DNA from: CAYFJO01 sp964343305
GTDB taxonomy: Bacteria; Planctomycetota; Planctomycetia; Pirellulales; Pirellulaceae
Assembly (NCBI GenBank): GCA_964343305.1
Contig: CAYFJO010000005.1
Span: 1 to 64,000 of the forward strand
Reading direction: 5' to 3'
Length of the DNA: 64,000 nucleotides
This document shows, piece by piece, positions 1-9,266 of this stretch (its first letter is position 1; each line of letters begins with the position of its first letter). The translations under genes were made by a program, and so were the position numbers. The notes below the pieces were generated by a model that was not told the DNA's origin, made no database searches, and was given only the letters and a program-made list of their open reading frames with translations.

Positions 1-2
1 TG

Positions 3-227
3 GCGGCCGTTAAATACCTCTCCCAACTCATGTTGCGCAACCACGACGAAAAATGGGAAGTCGGGCCCAAGGGCCACGCAGTGCGAGCGTTGGTGTTGTT
101 CGACAAACGCGTGTCCGGCCGATCGACGTGGCCGCAGGCGCGGCGGCGGGGTCTTCTGGCCAGCGGCGATGACGAACGGAATCGCAAGTCGCTTGTATCC
201 GTGGCGTGGGCTGTTGTGATTGATTAA
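3..227 (+). CDS. 3' end of an unidentified gene (5' partial)
   Basis: An open frame enters from the left edge and runs to a TAA at 225-227, giving about 74 residues. Codon choice is compatible with real coding. The beginning (AVKYLSQLMLRNHDEKWEV) reads like an amphipathic helical segment, while the arginine-rich tail looks less protein-like and may be past a frameshift. I recognise no domain. It points the same way as the glycosyltransferase that starts 47 bases later, so it may be the last gene of an operon that begins outside the window. No function is proposed. Confidence 0.35.
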   Translation, partial: AAVKYLSQLMLRNHDEKWEVGPKGHAVRALVLFDKRVSGRSTWPQARRRGLLASGDDERNRKSLVSVAWAVVID

Positions 228-273
228 CTTGGATTCTGAGGCCAATCCAAGCGTCTTGTAAAAAGCGGACTTC

Positions 274-2187
274 ATGAACGGCAGCGACAAGAGGATGAAC
301 GGCTTGACGAACGTCGCCGTTGCTTTTGCGGTCGTAACGCTGGTTCACATCGTTGCATTTCTTTCCGATCCGGGCCTGAAGATCGATTTGGATTTTGCTT
401 ATCTACGGGATGAATCGCCGTATGTTAAGATCGCAGGATGGACGATCGATCGCGGAGGTCTGGTCGCTCAGGCTGGTCAAACCAACGTATTGCAAATCGG
501 GCTGTCCAAGACGCGCTACGAAGAATTGCTTTTAAACGTGATTCCAACGCGTCAGGGTCATGGCAAAATCTTGGTACGCGCCTCGGTCATGGCGAGTACG
601 ACGACCAATTCCGATTCCATCCCTGACGTTGGTGAAGAGGACCCGCCGTGGCAGTTGGAATTCGGCCGCCCCTTCGAAGATCTTGATGCCACCACGCTGG
701 TTCCTGCGAAAGGCCCCGTTGACTTGTCCGCGGTTTGGGCCTCGGGCGGCGGGTGTTTGATCTACGTGCGACCAACTGACGGAGCAAGCGGCCCCCTGAT
801 TCGCTCCTTGCACGTGCATCGCCGCGTTTGGCCGTGGTGGGCCATGATGTTGCCGTTGTTCTATCTCGTGTTGTTCGTTTCGACGATGCAGTTGCGACGT
901 GTTTTTGAGGAAGCGGCCGTGCATCGCGCGGCGATCCTGCTGGCGGTCTTGCTTGGCTTGGCTTCGATCTTGTTCCCCATCGAATTGATCGCGCTGAGCG
1001 GCTTGATTGCCGTGGCGGCACTGGTCGTTTGTTGCGTTCCGGTTTTCACCGACTTGGACGCGCGATGGCCTGTGGGCGTCGCGTTAGCCGTCATCACACT
1101 GCTCGCCGCATCCCATCGCCTGGATTCGCTCAACGAGATGCGATTTCAACCGCTGGCAGCGGATGCCCAGAACTTTCGTGTCATCGCCAACGAGATGACA
1201 TGGTTTTACGACAGCAATCATCGCGAGCCTGGCGTGATTTTTCTCATCAAACTGATTCTGACGATGTTTGGCAATGACGAGTTCCAGGTCCGTCTGTTTT
1301 CGCTCTTCTTCTCGGTGGCACTTGTTCCTCTCGCATTCTTTGCCGGCAAAGAAATCCGCAGTCCGCTCGCCGGCCTGGTGCTGGCCTTGTTGATTGCGAC
1401 GAATTCCGGTTGGATCTGGCAGTCGGCGCGTGGTTTGCGACTGGAAGCGTTCTCGGTTGCACTGCTGTTGTTGACGGCCAGCGTGTTGACTCGCCGCAAA
1501 CTCTCGGCAACTCGTCATGCCGTCGCGATGGGCCTCAGCGCGGTGTTAGTTTGTTTGTTGCGCATTACTTCGTTGTGGTTCTGTTTGCTGGCCGTGGTGT
1601 ACGGAATGTTGCGGCGTGGTTGGAATACAAAATCATTTGTTCTGTCGATGGGGATTGTGATCATCCCGCTTGTGCCGTATTGGGTTTACTGCGGATACAC
1701 ATTCGGCGATCCAATGTACGCCGTGAACCATCACATCAAGTTTTATCGCAACTTGGAATTCAAAGACCAACCAGGATTCCCGACATCCGGCGAACTCAAA
1801 CAAGACGCCTATGCCGGCGACGACGTGACACCGCTACAGTTCTTTTTCAACAGGGACATGCGGTGGGAGCTGCCCAGGCGCACGGTGACCCAACTGTATG
1901 CCATCTTCCTCGGCAATCATCTATACAATCGGGTATGTGACAAAAGTCGAATTCTGGTATGGTGGGCGGTCGCCAGTTACTTTGTGCTGTTGTTTACAGA
2001 ACAGCGTTCACTACTGCTGTGGCTCGTCATATTAATCGGTCCCATCGCGTGGCTGTTTACACCAACGACCGGCCCCGAATGGCGATTGATTTTTCACGCC
2101 AGCATCTTTGTATATTTGGCAATGGGAATCGCACTAGATCGTCTCGTGAATGGGGATCAAGTGCGAACTATAGATATCGCATCCTAA
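274..2187 (+). CDS. GT-C family membrane glycosyltransferase (GT39/ArnT-like)
   Basis: This is a 637-residue polytopic membrane protein with about ten hydrophobic segments. An N-terminal anchor lies near residues 10-30, followed by a soluble domain of about 150 residues and then a run of helices from about residue 190. The segment after the second helix carries the acidic loop expected of GT-C enzymes: ADAQNF, then SNHREPG. Arg-Glu-Pro placed shortly after an Asp-bearing loop is typical of PMT/ArnT-like transferases, which move a sugar from a polyprenyl-phosphate carrier on the outer face of the membrane. The extra N-terminal soluble domain is not part of the core family. The acceptor cannot be deduced. 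The next gene starts 12 bases downstream, so the two are probably co-transcribed. Confidence 0.72.
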   Translation: MNGSDKRMNGLTNVAVAFAVVTLVHIVAFLSDPGLKIDLDFAYLRDESPYVKIAGWTIDRGGLVAQAGQTNVLQIGLSKTRYEELLLNVIPTRQGHGKILVRASVMASTTTNSDSIPDVGEEDPPWQLEFGRPFEDLDATTLVPAKGPVDLSAVWASGGGCLIYVRPTDGASGPLIRSLHVHRRVWPWWAMMLPLFYLVLFVSTMQLRRVFEEAAVHRAAILLAVLLGLASILFPIELIALSGLIAVAALVVCCVPVFTDLDARWPVGVALAVITLLAASHRLDSLNEMRFQPLAADAQNFRVIANEMTWFYDSNHREPGVIFLIKLILTMFGNDEFQVRLFSLFFSVALVPLAFFAGKEIRSPLAGLVLALLIATNSGWIWQSARGLRLEAFSVALLLLTASVLTRRKLSATRHAVAMGLSAVLVCLLRITSLWFCLLAVVYGMLRRGWNTKSFVLSMGIVIIPLVPYWVYCGYTFGDPMYAVNHHIKFYRNLEFKDQPGFPTSGELKQDAYAGDDVTPLQFFFNRDMRWELPRRTVTQLYAIFLGNHLYNRVCDKSRILVWWAVASYFVLLFTEQRSLLLWLVILIGPIAWLFTPTTGPEWRLIFHASIFVYLAMGIALDRLVNGDQVRTIDIAS

Positions 2188-2199
2188 CTTGGATCGACC

Positions 2200-2676
2200 A
2201 TGAATCGCGAATCAGCCGATGACCGCAGGTACCTTCGCCGCCCCCGGTTCAGCCTGGCGATGCTGTTTGTTTTACTTTCCGTTTGTGCAGTGCTCTTTGG
2301 CATCCTGGTTAATCGCAATAATTGCTGTGCCCAATTCGAACTGCTGTGTACGAACCATCCTTTGGACAACCGGCTCTGGGAATCTTCAGAATTCATCCGT
2401 GAAGTGTTGGAGCAGCCGGGAGTTGCTCATCTTTCAACTGTCCGGCACCGATCCGATCCCGATAGCTGGCTGCGGTCTCGACTGACTGTCATGCCCATCA
2501 AAAACTCAGATGTGATTCGCATCCGACTTGATGGCAACACCTACCGAGATAAAACAGAAGACTTCGTACCGATACTGAACGCATTTGCGTTGGTTTTGAT
2601 CAAGTCGCTTGAACAGACGCCTCGTTCTGACGCGCGGATCGCCGTCATCTCGAACCCTACGTTTCATCAAGAGTAA
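2200..2676 (+). CDS. Small single-pass membrane protein, planctomycete RPRFSL type
   Basis: A 158-residue protein with one N-terminal membrane span (about residues 18-38). It is preceded by the basic phrase RRPRFSLAMLFVLL, a signature often seen at the start of small planctomycete membrane proteins of unknown role. The rest is soluble and hydrophilic with no recognised domain. It starts 12 bases after the glycosyltransferase stop and ends 18 bases from the convergent VKOR gene. Co-transcription with the glycosyltransferase is likely; a functional link is only inferred. Confidence 0.6.
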   Translation: MNRESADDRRYLRRPRFSLAMLFVLLSVCAVLFGILVNRNNCCAQFELLCTNHPLDNRLWESSEFIREVLEQPGVAHLSTVRHRSDPDSWLRSRLTVMPIKNSDVIRIRLDGNTYRDKTEDFVPILNAFALVLIKSLEQTPRSDARIAVISNPTFHQE

Positions 2677-2694
2677 ACGTATCTGCGTGCGTCA

Positions 2695-3897
2695 TCAGTT
2701 TGTCGAATCCAACTCATGCCGAATAAGCGTATCGAGAATCTCGGGACTCAGTTCCCGCACGCGCCGACCATTTAGGAAAACTGTCGGTGTTGCCTTTACA
2801 CCGAGTCGAATGCCCAATTCGATGTCGCGTTTAACACGTGCAATGGTGTTTGCCTCGTCAATATCACGATTGAATTGATCGATATCTATGTCGCAGTGTT
2901 CGGCGATGTGTGTAATCATTTTCTTGCTTTCAACCTTGCCATGTGCAAACAGCTCATCGTGAAAATGCCAGAATTCCCCCTGCCGACTTGCGGCAACTGC
3001 GGCATATGCAATTTGACATCCCTCAGGATGAGCGTCGATTATTGCGTCTGGATTGCACGATGTACTGATTGGAAAATGCTTGAACACAACTCGAACGTCT
3101 TTGTTGAAATTCGCAATCAGTTCGTTCGTATACTCCGTGAAAACTTGGCAACCCGGGCATTGAAAACTACTAAAAACGATCATTGTGACTTTTGCATTCG
3201 CCGGGCCTCGAATGGGATCGACGTCAGTAATAGGGATGTCATCGATGTCTGTTGCTTGAAATTCGGCGACCAGTCTCTTCGCCTCAAAGGCATGATGACT
3301 GGTCTGAATCAGAATGAATTGATAGACAACGACGCCAACCAGTGCTGCTGTAATAAATCCACATAACTTCCAACCCGATGCGATTGGGTCTGCCGTCTTT
3401 CCACCGAAAAGATAAACCGTGCCGGCTTTGATGGAGCCAAGTAATCCGAAAAGAGTCTTTTGACTCTGTGCCTTGAGAGCAAGCACAAGCGCGAAATTGA
3501 TGATGTGGACCGCCATACACGCAATGCAAAGTGGCACCGATCCTGACAGCATTGTCGCGGTGAGGACGACACTTGCTACTGCTCCGATCATCGCGACAAA
3601 TGTCGCCCCAACTGTCGCTTCTGTCTCAAACGTTTCACCTTGCGTCCAACCCAAACCAAGTAATATTACGAGCGACACATAATAAACAACTCCCCATCCA
3701 GCAAGCGGGATGCCGAGCTGAATCGACAATGAGCTGGACAAAGTCGCATCGCAACCGCCACCAAACGCCGTTTGACACACATCAATCGTGCCATAACTCG
3801 TTCCGCCAATGAGGACCATATGGCGCCATAGAAGATATGTCGAGACTGCCATTCCCAACGCGAGCAAGGTCACGACAACCACCCTGAGACGATTCAT
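2695..3897 (-). CDS. Vitamin K epoxide reductase fused to a DsbA-like thioredoxin domain
   Basis: A 400-residue two-part enzyme for disulfide formation outside the cytoplasm. Residues 1-145 are a VKOR domain of four to five helices, with the loop cysteine pair C41/C49 and the CIAC redox motif at C124-C127. A further span near residues 178-198 leads to a thioredoxin-4/DsbA-like domain whose active site is CPGC (C247/C250), with the cis-proline loop in GVKATPTVF. In known VKOR-Trx fusions the membrane half reoxidises the thioredoxin half using quinone. The start is supported by GAGG about eight bases upstream. The neighbouring exported proteins that contain cysteines are possible clients (inference). 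Confidence 0.9.
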   Translation of the reverse strand: MNRLRVVVVTLLALGMAVSTYLLWRHMVLIGGTSYGTIDVCQTAFGGGCDATLSSSLSIQLGIPLAGWGVVYYVSLVILLGLGWTQGETFETEATVGATFVAMIGAVASVVLTATMLSGSVPLCIACMAVHIINFALVLALKAQSQKTLFGLLGSIKAGTVYLFGGKTADPIASGWKLCGFITAALVGVVVYQFILIQTSHHAFEAKRLVAEFQATDIDDIPITDVDPIRGPANAKVTMIVFSSFQCPGCQVFTEYTNELIANFNKDVRVVFKHFPISTSCNPDAIIDAHPEGCQIAYAAVAASRQGEFWHFHDELFAHGKVESKKMITHIAEHCDIDIDQFNRDIDEANTIARVKRDIELGIRLGVKATPTVFLNGRRVRELSPEILDTLIRHELDSTN

Positions 3898-3956
3898 CCA
3901 TCAACCTCAACGCGAATCTCGCTGACAAACACGTTCACCACCGAATTCGATTGCAG

Positions 3957-4358
3957 TCATTTGATGTTGATTCTTTTGCCGGACTTCGTTTCGACCGTAA
4001 CATCTGGATAAAGTGCGATTGCCCCTCCACGGACCTTCATCTCTCGTCTCGTGTAATGGACGGTTGCTTCAATTGCGAATCGAGTACCTTTGTCCTGTTC
4101 AAATTCAAAAGAAACATCGGATGTGAAGGAGTCGTCATCGTTCTCGGTGGTTTCGACGACCACGAGGTTTTGAATGTCGTCGGCCAGTACTCTATATGGG
4201 GCTCCACCGACCGAGAAAGTCTTACCGTTGAGCATGATTTCCATGCTACCTTCATCAGCTTCGCGCTCAATGATTGGCTCTGGTTCTTCCATCGGCGTGT
4301 CACAACCGATAATTACTGTTGATAAAACGACAGTAATCAATCCAAAAGTAGAGCGCAT
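3957..4358 (-). CDS. Small lipoprotein, unknown function
   Basis: A 133-residue protein that begins with a lipoprotein signal: MRSTFGLITVVLST then VIIGC, so the lipidated cysteine is about residue 19. The mature part is acidic at first and then looks beta-rich (SFEFEQDKGTRFAIEA). I recognise no domain. The start at 4358 is chosen over an in-frame upstream ATG because it places the signal peptide at the N-terminus and has AAGG about ten bases upstream. It lies 59 bases after the VKOR gene on the same strand but upstream of it in transcription order. Confidence 0.65.
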   Translation of the reverse strand: MRSTFGLITVVLSTVIIGCDTPMEEPEPIIEREADEGSMEIMLNGKTFSVGGAPYRVLADDIQNLVVVETTENDDDSFTSDVSFEFEQDKGTRFAIEATVHYTRREMKVRGGAIALYPDVTVETKSGKRINIK

Positions 4359-4513
4359 TGTGCGCCTTGAAGGTTCAAAACAACTCATAGATGCCAACCT
4401 GCGGTTGATTGTGTAGAAGAGATGAGAACAGACCAGCCGGCGCGCTACCGTGGCAGAAGGTGGCGCAGTCCCGGCCATCTGTTCTCAATGAAGTGGCTTC
4501 GATTCATCGAAAC

Positions 4514-4828
4514 CTAATCAGCAATTCCCGGCACGATATCCCCATTGGGCATAATGCTGAACCTACAGCAAGTGCCATCCGCTATTGGGGTAGTCGAACC
4601 CGTGGCTAATTCAACGGAAATGTCACCATGTGCCAAGTGCGCGGGAACTGCCGCGAGGGGGAATGAATGCACGTCCGCTCGAACCTGGACAATTCCGTTT
4701 GCAAGTTCACGATTTGACCAAACGTGACACAACTGTACTTTGATGGGCGGACCAGCTTCCGTTTGAGATGTCATGTACACCGAAATTACGGCGCACACCA
4801 ACAGAGATAAACCTAGCAATCTTCGCAT
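4514..4828 (-). CDS. Secreted small protein with a CH...AHLAHGD motif
   Basis: A 104-residue protein with a clear signal peptide (MRRLLGLSLLVCAVISVYM, cleavage near TEAG). The mature part starts with VQLCHVWSN and continues to VPAHLAHGD. A Cys-His pair followed 30-40 residues later by AHLAHGD recurs in many secreted bacterial proteins of unknown function. The Cys and His residues suggest a structural metal site or disulfide. A second Cys pair (TCC) lies near residue 86. It belongs to a run of minus-strand exported proteins beside the VKOR-DsbA fusion, which could form its disulfide (inference). Confidence 0.6.
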   Translation of the reverse strand: MRRLLGLSLLVCAVISVYMTSQTEAGPPIKVQLCHVWSNRELANGIVQVRADVHSFPLAAVPAHLAHGDISVELATGSTTPIADGTCCRFSIMPNGDIVPGIAD

Positions 4829-5036
4829 CGAACAATCCTTCCAAACTAGAGGAACTTAAACAGTCACAAGAATTCAGTACAGAATTCTCAACAAGAAATA
4901 AGGACGAGAATATAAAAGAACGGAAGCTTCTAGGATGAAGTGTCATGATGTTGCCACTTGCAGCAAACATGATTCGGTCGTGTTTCCAATCAACGAGGGG
5001 AAAACATGTAATGGACGAAACTTGAAGTGGTAATCG

Positions 5037-5996
5037 TCAATAACCTCGCGCGACGACATCTTCGACATTTTGACCGTCGAGCATGTTGCCAAGGTGGCGA
5101 TACACTTGATATTCAATCTCGTCGTAGAAAAAGTGAACGCTTGCATCAGCCATAACGAAGTTTGCACCACCACGGTGCATGCTGCTGAATCCCCAAAAAT
5201 TCGCTTGGTCTGAATTCAATCTGGGAACTTCTCTACCGTGGTCGGATTTTGCGCCACCACAGGTACCTACGACCGAGGAGCCCAGCATAAACGTGCCAGC
5301 TACATTCGTGCATCGAATCCAAATGGCGCCAGGCAACTTCGCTCTTCCGGATTTGCGGCGTTGTGACATTTGACGTTCGCCAACCAGAAATGTGTTCGAC
5401 AACCCATCAGAGATTTCTGGCATGGTGGTTGAACTGCTCAAACCAAAGATACCCGTGTGGCCGAAGTTGCTTGAGAACCATCGATGCCCTTCATTGCCCT
5501 CCATTCCCCTGGGCATCTGCTCGATGAATTTGGTGTCGCCGTGCGAAGCGACATAATTCGACTTCTTGTAACCACGTGAACCACCGGATGTGTAGTTTGG
5601 GTTTTCTTTTATGCTGCCGTCCGCGGGACACAGATAGAAGGACAGCGAAACATCGCCCGGCTCTCCCGCATCGGGTGGCGTCGTCGAGACGAACGTGTGA
5701 GGATCGTATTTGACGTCCATGCTCCCGGCGAGTCCGTTATGGTCCATAAAAGGCAAAATGTGCGCTCCCCACCCCCAACCTTGGGGCGCAGACCAACCGG
5801 GCGGAAAACGCTTCTTGTTGTCGTGAAATCCGTGATTCGCGATTCCGATTTGTCGTAAATTGTTTTGGCATTCAATTTGACGCGCAGAATTGCGTGAATA
5901 CTGTACGCCACCGAGCATCAGAGCGGCCAGAATGCCAATGATCGCAATCGCCACCAACAACTCGACAAGTGTAAATCCGTGCCTTGATTTCAACAT
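5037..5996 (-). CDS. DUF1559 pseudopilin-like protein
   Basis: A 319-residue protein with the planctomycete DUF1559 layout. It starts with a type IV prepilin N-terminus: a short basic leader, then GFTLVELLVAIAIIGILAAL, the class III cleavage site followed by the hydrophobic helix. After it come NNLRQIGIANHGFHDN and the beta-rich body, ending near the family's C-terminal box (FVMADASVHFF). Proteins of this family are numerous in planctomycetes and are thought to be exported by type II/IV-pilus-like machinery. The start at 5996 places the prepilin motif at the N-terminus and has AGAGGT about ten bases upstream; an upstream ATG at 6041 lacks this support. Confidence 0.88.
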   Translation of the reverse strand: MLKSRHGFTLVELLVAIAIIGILAALMLGGVQYSRNSARQIECQNNLRQIGIANHGFHDNKKRFPPGWSAPQGWGWGAHILPFMDHNGLAGSMDVKYDPHTFVSTTPPDAGEPGDVSLSFYLCPADGSIKENPNYTSGGSRGYKKSNYVASHGDTKFIEQMPRGMEGNEGHRWFSSNFGHTGIFGLSSSTTMPEISDGLSNTFLVGERQMSQRRKSGRAKLPGAIWIRCTNVAGTFMLGSSVVGTCGGAKSDHGREVPRLNSDQANFWGFSSMHRGGANFVMADASVHFFYDEIEYQVYRHLGNMLDGQNVEDVVARGY

Positions 5997-6368
5997 GTGC
6001 TTGACCTCTTTTGATTTGGTGACGGCAAATAAAGACGGCACTCGTCAAAAAGCGACGCAACAACAGTTAGCGAATGGAAAAGTCTTGATTCAATAAACGG
6101 ATGAGATGTTTGAATGAGGACGCAGTATATGCGGAGCTTGCTGTTGTGCAATCATTCTTATTGTCGATTTTAAGAGAAAATTGCAAAAGAATACTTTTGG
6201 ATTTTTCCGTCTACCAAAAGGTGGGGAGTGAAACTAGCAGTCATATAAACGCAGCTTGTTTTGTTGCGTGATTGCCACTCCAATTGGGATGTCGGTTCAC
6301 GTGCAAAGAGGGATTCAGGATTGTCTATGTGAAAAGCACGAAAAAGTGAATGAACACGAGCGAACAAC
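5997..6368. other. Intergenic, no gene seen
   Basis: This AT-rich stretch lies between the DUF1559 start and the 3' end of the STAND ATPase gene. No convincing coding sequence, RNA gene or strong hairpin was found. It should hold the DUF1559 promoter. Confidence 0.5.
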
Positions 6369-9056
6369 TCATTGTTCAATTGGTTCACTATCTTCATCAA
6401 GCAACGAATAGTCGACTTCGCTGTCGCCAATGTGTTCCCAGAGTAGGCCATGGCCGCGTTCGCGCGATGGGTTGACTTTCAGTTTTTGAAACTCGCCATC
6501 AGTCGCCATCTTTTTAACACGACGAAGCATCGCGGAATTTGTTGCAAAACCACCGATCGCTTCCGAGTACCATTCCTTCGCCAAATCCAGCGGGATGTGC
6601 ACCGAATCTTGATCGGGATCGAATCCGTGATCAGCCAGGCGCTTGCGAAAGTACATTTCAATTTCCGAATCGTCGCTTAACTCCGTCTGTGGCATCGATC
6701 GAATAATCAAAACGACGGCTGTCACAAGCAAGCAAGTCGCCAAAAAACCAACCAGCGCGATCGCCTTTCTTCGAGTGAAACGCGCTCGTTTTAGTTGTTC
6801 GTTTTTCGGCTTTAACTCGCTTGAAATGCGGGCCAGCGCGGCTTCGATAGCGAGGATCACACTTTCGTTCGCGGCTTCGCTTTCGGCTTCGGGCAACGTC
6901 AAGTGAGCATCGTCGCGGTCAATGACTCCCGTGCCCCAAGATTTGATCGTGACGTGGATCGCCTCCGCGTCCTGGCAATCGATCTGGATGTGATACACCT
7001 TTAACCAACGAATCGAGCGGTTGAGTTCGTGCAACAGGTCGTAGATCTCGTGTCGCGCGGCGTCGGAGATTTGACCGTTCTTCACCGCCAGGTGAACGTG
7101 CAAAGGTGACTCGATTGTTGGCCGGAAGAATTCGATGCGCGGTTGCGTCCGGAGCACGATGGGAACGTTGTCCATCTCGTGCGATTCATCGCTTTGGAAT
7201 TCGTCTTCGAGTGATTCGCTGTCAGTTTCCGGTTCTGAAACATCGTCCGGAAGCGGCAGCAGTTCGTCCGTTGCCGAAGGTGCCGAGATGTGCACGGTAA
7301 ACTCGGTATCGTCGTTAAGTTGCTCGATGGCTTGATTCAACTTCGCCAGATGCGGATGATCGGCCGGGCAGTGTTGTGACAAGATTTCGTGGGCTCGACG
7401 GAATTCGGCCTCGGCCTCCGCTTCACAACTGGCCGCAAGTTCGATGTCGCCCAGCCACCAGTGCCGCAGACCCAACGTGTGGTGGTCTTTGCCAAAGTGC
7501 TTTTCTTCGATCGCAATTGCCTGTTGGATGTATCGCCGCGATTCGTCCAACTCGCCGAGCGTTTTCAGAATGCCGGCCAAGTTGGAATAGTGGGTGGCCA
7601 GCGTAGGATGATCGGCGGGTAGACGTTGTTGATCGATCTCAATGGTTTGTTGAAGCACACGCCGGGCGTCCGCCGGTTTGCCTTGAGCAACCAGCGTCAC
7701 CGCTTTGTTGGACATCAAAACACCGACAACCTTGGAATCAAGTTGTTCCACGACCCCGTTGGCCAGGAATGTATCCAACAACGGGTGAACATCATGAAAG
7801 CGGCCCAGACGATGAAGCACGGATGCCAGCCGCATCGCATGTTTCGCCCCGATTGCGGTTCGGCCTTGATTGACGAGCGACTTGCAAAACTCGGCCAATG
7901 AAGTCAATTCGCCACGAAACTGTGCGTTTTCCAAAGCCAGCTCGGCGCCGGCCGTGCGCAACTCGATGTAGTCCAGGATCCGATCCAACGAATTCGGCAA
8001 TTGAAACTGGTTCTGCTCATATCGCTGCTGCAAACGTGCACGAAATATGCGAGGCAAAGATACGATTTTGTAGCCGCGGGCCTGAGCACGCAAGATTTGC
8101 ATCGACAACAGAGTGGTGATGACTTGCTGCCCACCGAGGACTTGGTCGCCGGCGCTCAAGGTTAATTGCTTCACCCCGTCGGATTGAATCAATTTGCGCA
8201 ACCAATTTGTCATCATGCGATCGCCCGGTATCAGCGACCCAAATTCCAACGCGATTCGAAATTGAACACCGAGCGACGCAAACAACTCGTCGAACAAGTT
8301 GTGGCAGAAACCAACGTAGTCAGGATTCGGCCGGCCGAATCCGATGGTTGTCAGCCGGTCTCGAAAGCCGGTCCAAGTGACACTAGGATTGATCGCCATA
8401 TAGCTGCCGACCAACGTTAACCCCAACGGGTAGCCACCCAGCCAGTTGGCGATGTCGCCGACGATCGGTTGATTGTCGGGTTGGACGGCATCGCCCCGAA
8501 AAGCGGCCAGCATTTTGAAGCTTTGTTCAATCGTCAAACCGGCAAGGGTCAGCATGTCGACGTTGTCCAACGACGATTGCCGTGTCGTGATCAGCACGTG
8601 GACATTTCCATCGAGCAATCGACCCAGTTGTCGAATCTCGTGCCAGTCGGCGTTCGACTCCAGACCATCGACGACCAGCAACGTCAGATCTCGCGATTCC
8701 AAGGTCTGAACAACCGTCTTGGCGGTCATCAAATCGTTCGCTGCCGGCGCGATCCGCAGCGGCTCGGCCAGTTTGGCAACTTCCGACGTCAGGATCGCGG
8801 CTGCGGCGTTGAGGTACAAAATGCCGCCGGGATACTCGTTGGCGAACTGGTGAGCGAACGCCACTGCCAGCGCCGACTTGCCGACACCGCCTTGCAAATG
8901 CGGCGCGGCACTCTGGGTCACCGCAACGGCGCGATGTTGAGCCAAACGCGCGTGCAGATCTCGCAACGCTTCCTCGCGACCAGTGAATTTTGGATCGCGG
9001 GCGGGAAGGTTGGTCGCCATCGAGGTGGATGTTTGATCTTGCTGCGCTTCGGTCAT
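6369..9056 (-). CDS. STAND-type NTPase with TPR repeats and one C-terminal membrane span
   Basis: An 895-residue protein. After DPKFTGREEAL, a typical lead-in to NB-ARC/STAND modules, comes a P-loop QGGVGKSA (residues 55-62) and a Walker B strand LTLLVVD (ending D130). Helical regions follow, then TPR repeats near residues 430-560 (for example ATHYSNLAGILKTLGELDES). An acidic linker and a globular region follow. A single membrane span (ALVGFLATCLLVTAVVLII) lies about 110 residues before the C-terminus. STAND ATPases act as ligand-triggered oligomeric switches in signalling, cell death or phage sensing. No known nuclease, protease or TIR effector is visible, so the effector may be the membrane tail. 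It is divergent from the sigma gene at 9267. Confidence 0.75.
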   Translation of the reverse strand: MTEAQQDQTSTSMATNLPARDPKFTGREEALRDLHARLAQHRAVAVTQSAAPHLQGGVGKSALAVAFAHQFANEYPGGILYLNAAAAILTSEVAKLAEPLRIAPAANDLMTAKTVVQTLESRDLTLLVVDGLESNADWHEIRQLGRLLDGNVHVLITTRQSSLDNVDMLTLAGLTIEQSFKMLAAFRGDAVQPDNQPIVGDIANWLGGYPLGLTLVGSYMAINPSVTWTGFRDRLTTIGFGRPNPDYVGFCHNLFDELFASLGVQFRIALEFGSLIPGDRMMTNWLRKLIQSDGVKQLTLSAGDQVLGGQQVITTLLSMQILRAQARGYKIVSLPRIFRARLQQRYEQNQFQLPNSLDRILDYIELRTAGAELALENAQFRGELTSLAEFCKSLVNQGRTAIGAKHAMRLASVLHRLGRFHDVHPLLDTFLANGVVEQLDSKVVGVLMSNKAVTLVAQGKPADARRVLQQTIEIDQQRLPADHPTLATHYSNLAGILKTLGELDESRRYIQQAIAIEEKHFGKDHHTLGLRHWWLGDIELAASCEAEAEAEFRRAHEILSQHCPADHPHLAKLNQAIEQLNDDTEFTVHISAPSATDELLPLPDDVSEPETDSESLEDEFQSDESHEMDNVPIVLRTQPRIEFFRPTIESPLHVHLAVKNGQISDAARHEIYDLLHELNRSIRWLKVYHIQIDCQDAEAIHVTIKSWGTGVIDRDDAHLTLPEAESEAANESVILAIEAALARISSELKPKNEQLKRARFTRRKAIALVGFLATCLLVTAVVLIIRSMPQTELSDDSEIEMYFRKRLADHGFDPDQDSVHIPLDLAKEWYSEAIGGFATNSAMLRRVKKMATDGEFQKLKVNPSRERGHGLLWEHIGDSEVDYSLLDEDSEPIEQ

Positions 9057-9266
9057 TTGAAGTTTTGATGTCGAGATTCAATTTGAATGGACGTCGTGTG
9101 GCGAAAACAATATATTTCCTCAGAATCGCCAACATTTTCAAGTATGGATTCTGAATCAAGTGCTGTCACGTCTTAGGTCAATTGTTTCGCCGGATGTAAC
9201 ACTTTCGGCGGTCGCGTTATCTTCCTATAGGCGAGCCGGCGGCACTGGACGTCCGATCGATCGAAA

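Noticed and set aside
28..348. 106-codon minus-strand frame at the left edge
   Set aside because: It overlaps the plus-strand partial frame and the start of the glycosyltransferase gene and has a low-complexity product.
9190..9240. ECF promoter (TGTAAC then CGTTAT) ahead of the sigma gene
   Set aside because: The spacing between the two boxes is about 14 bases, short for ECF promoters, and no matching pair is seen ahead of the second sigma gene.
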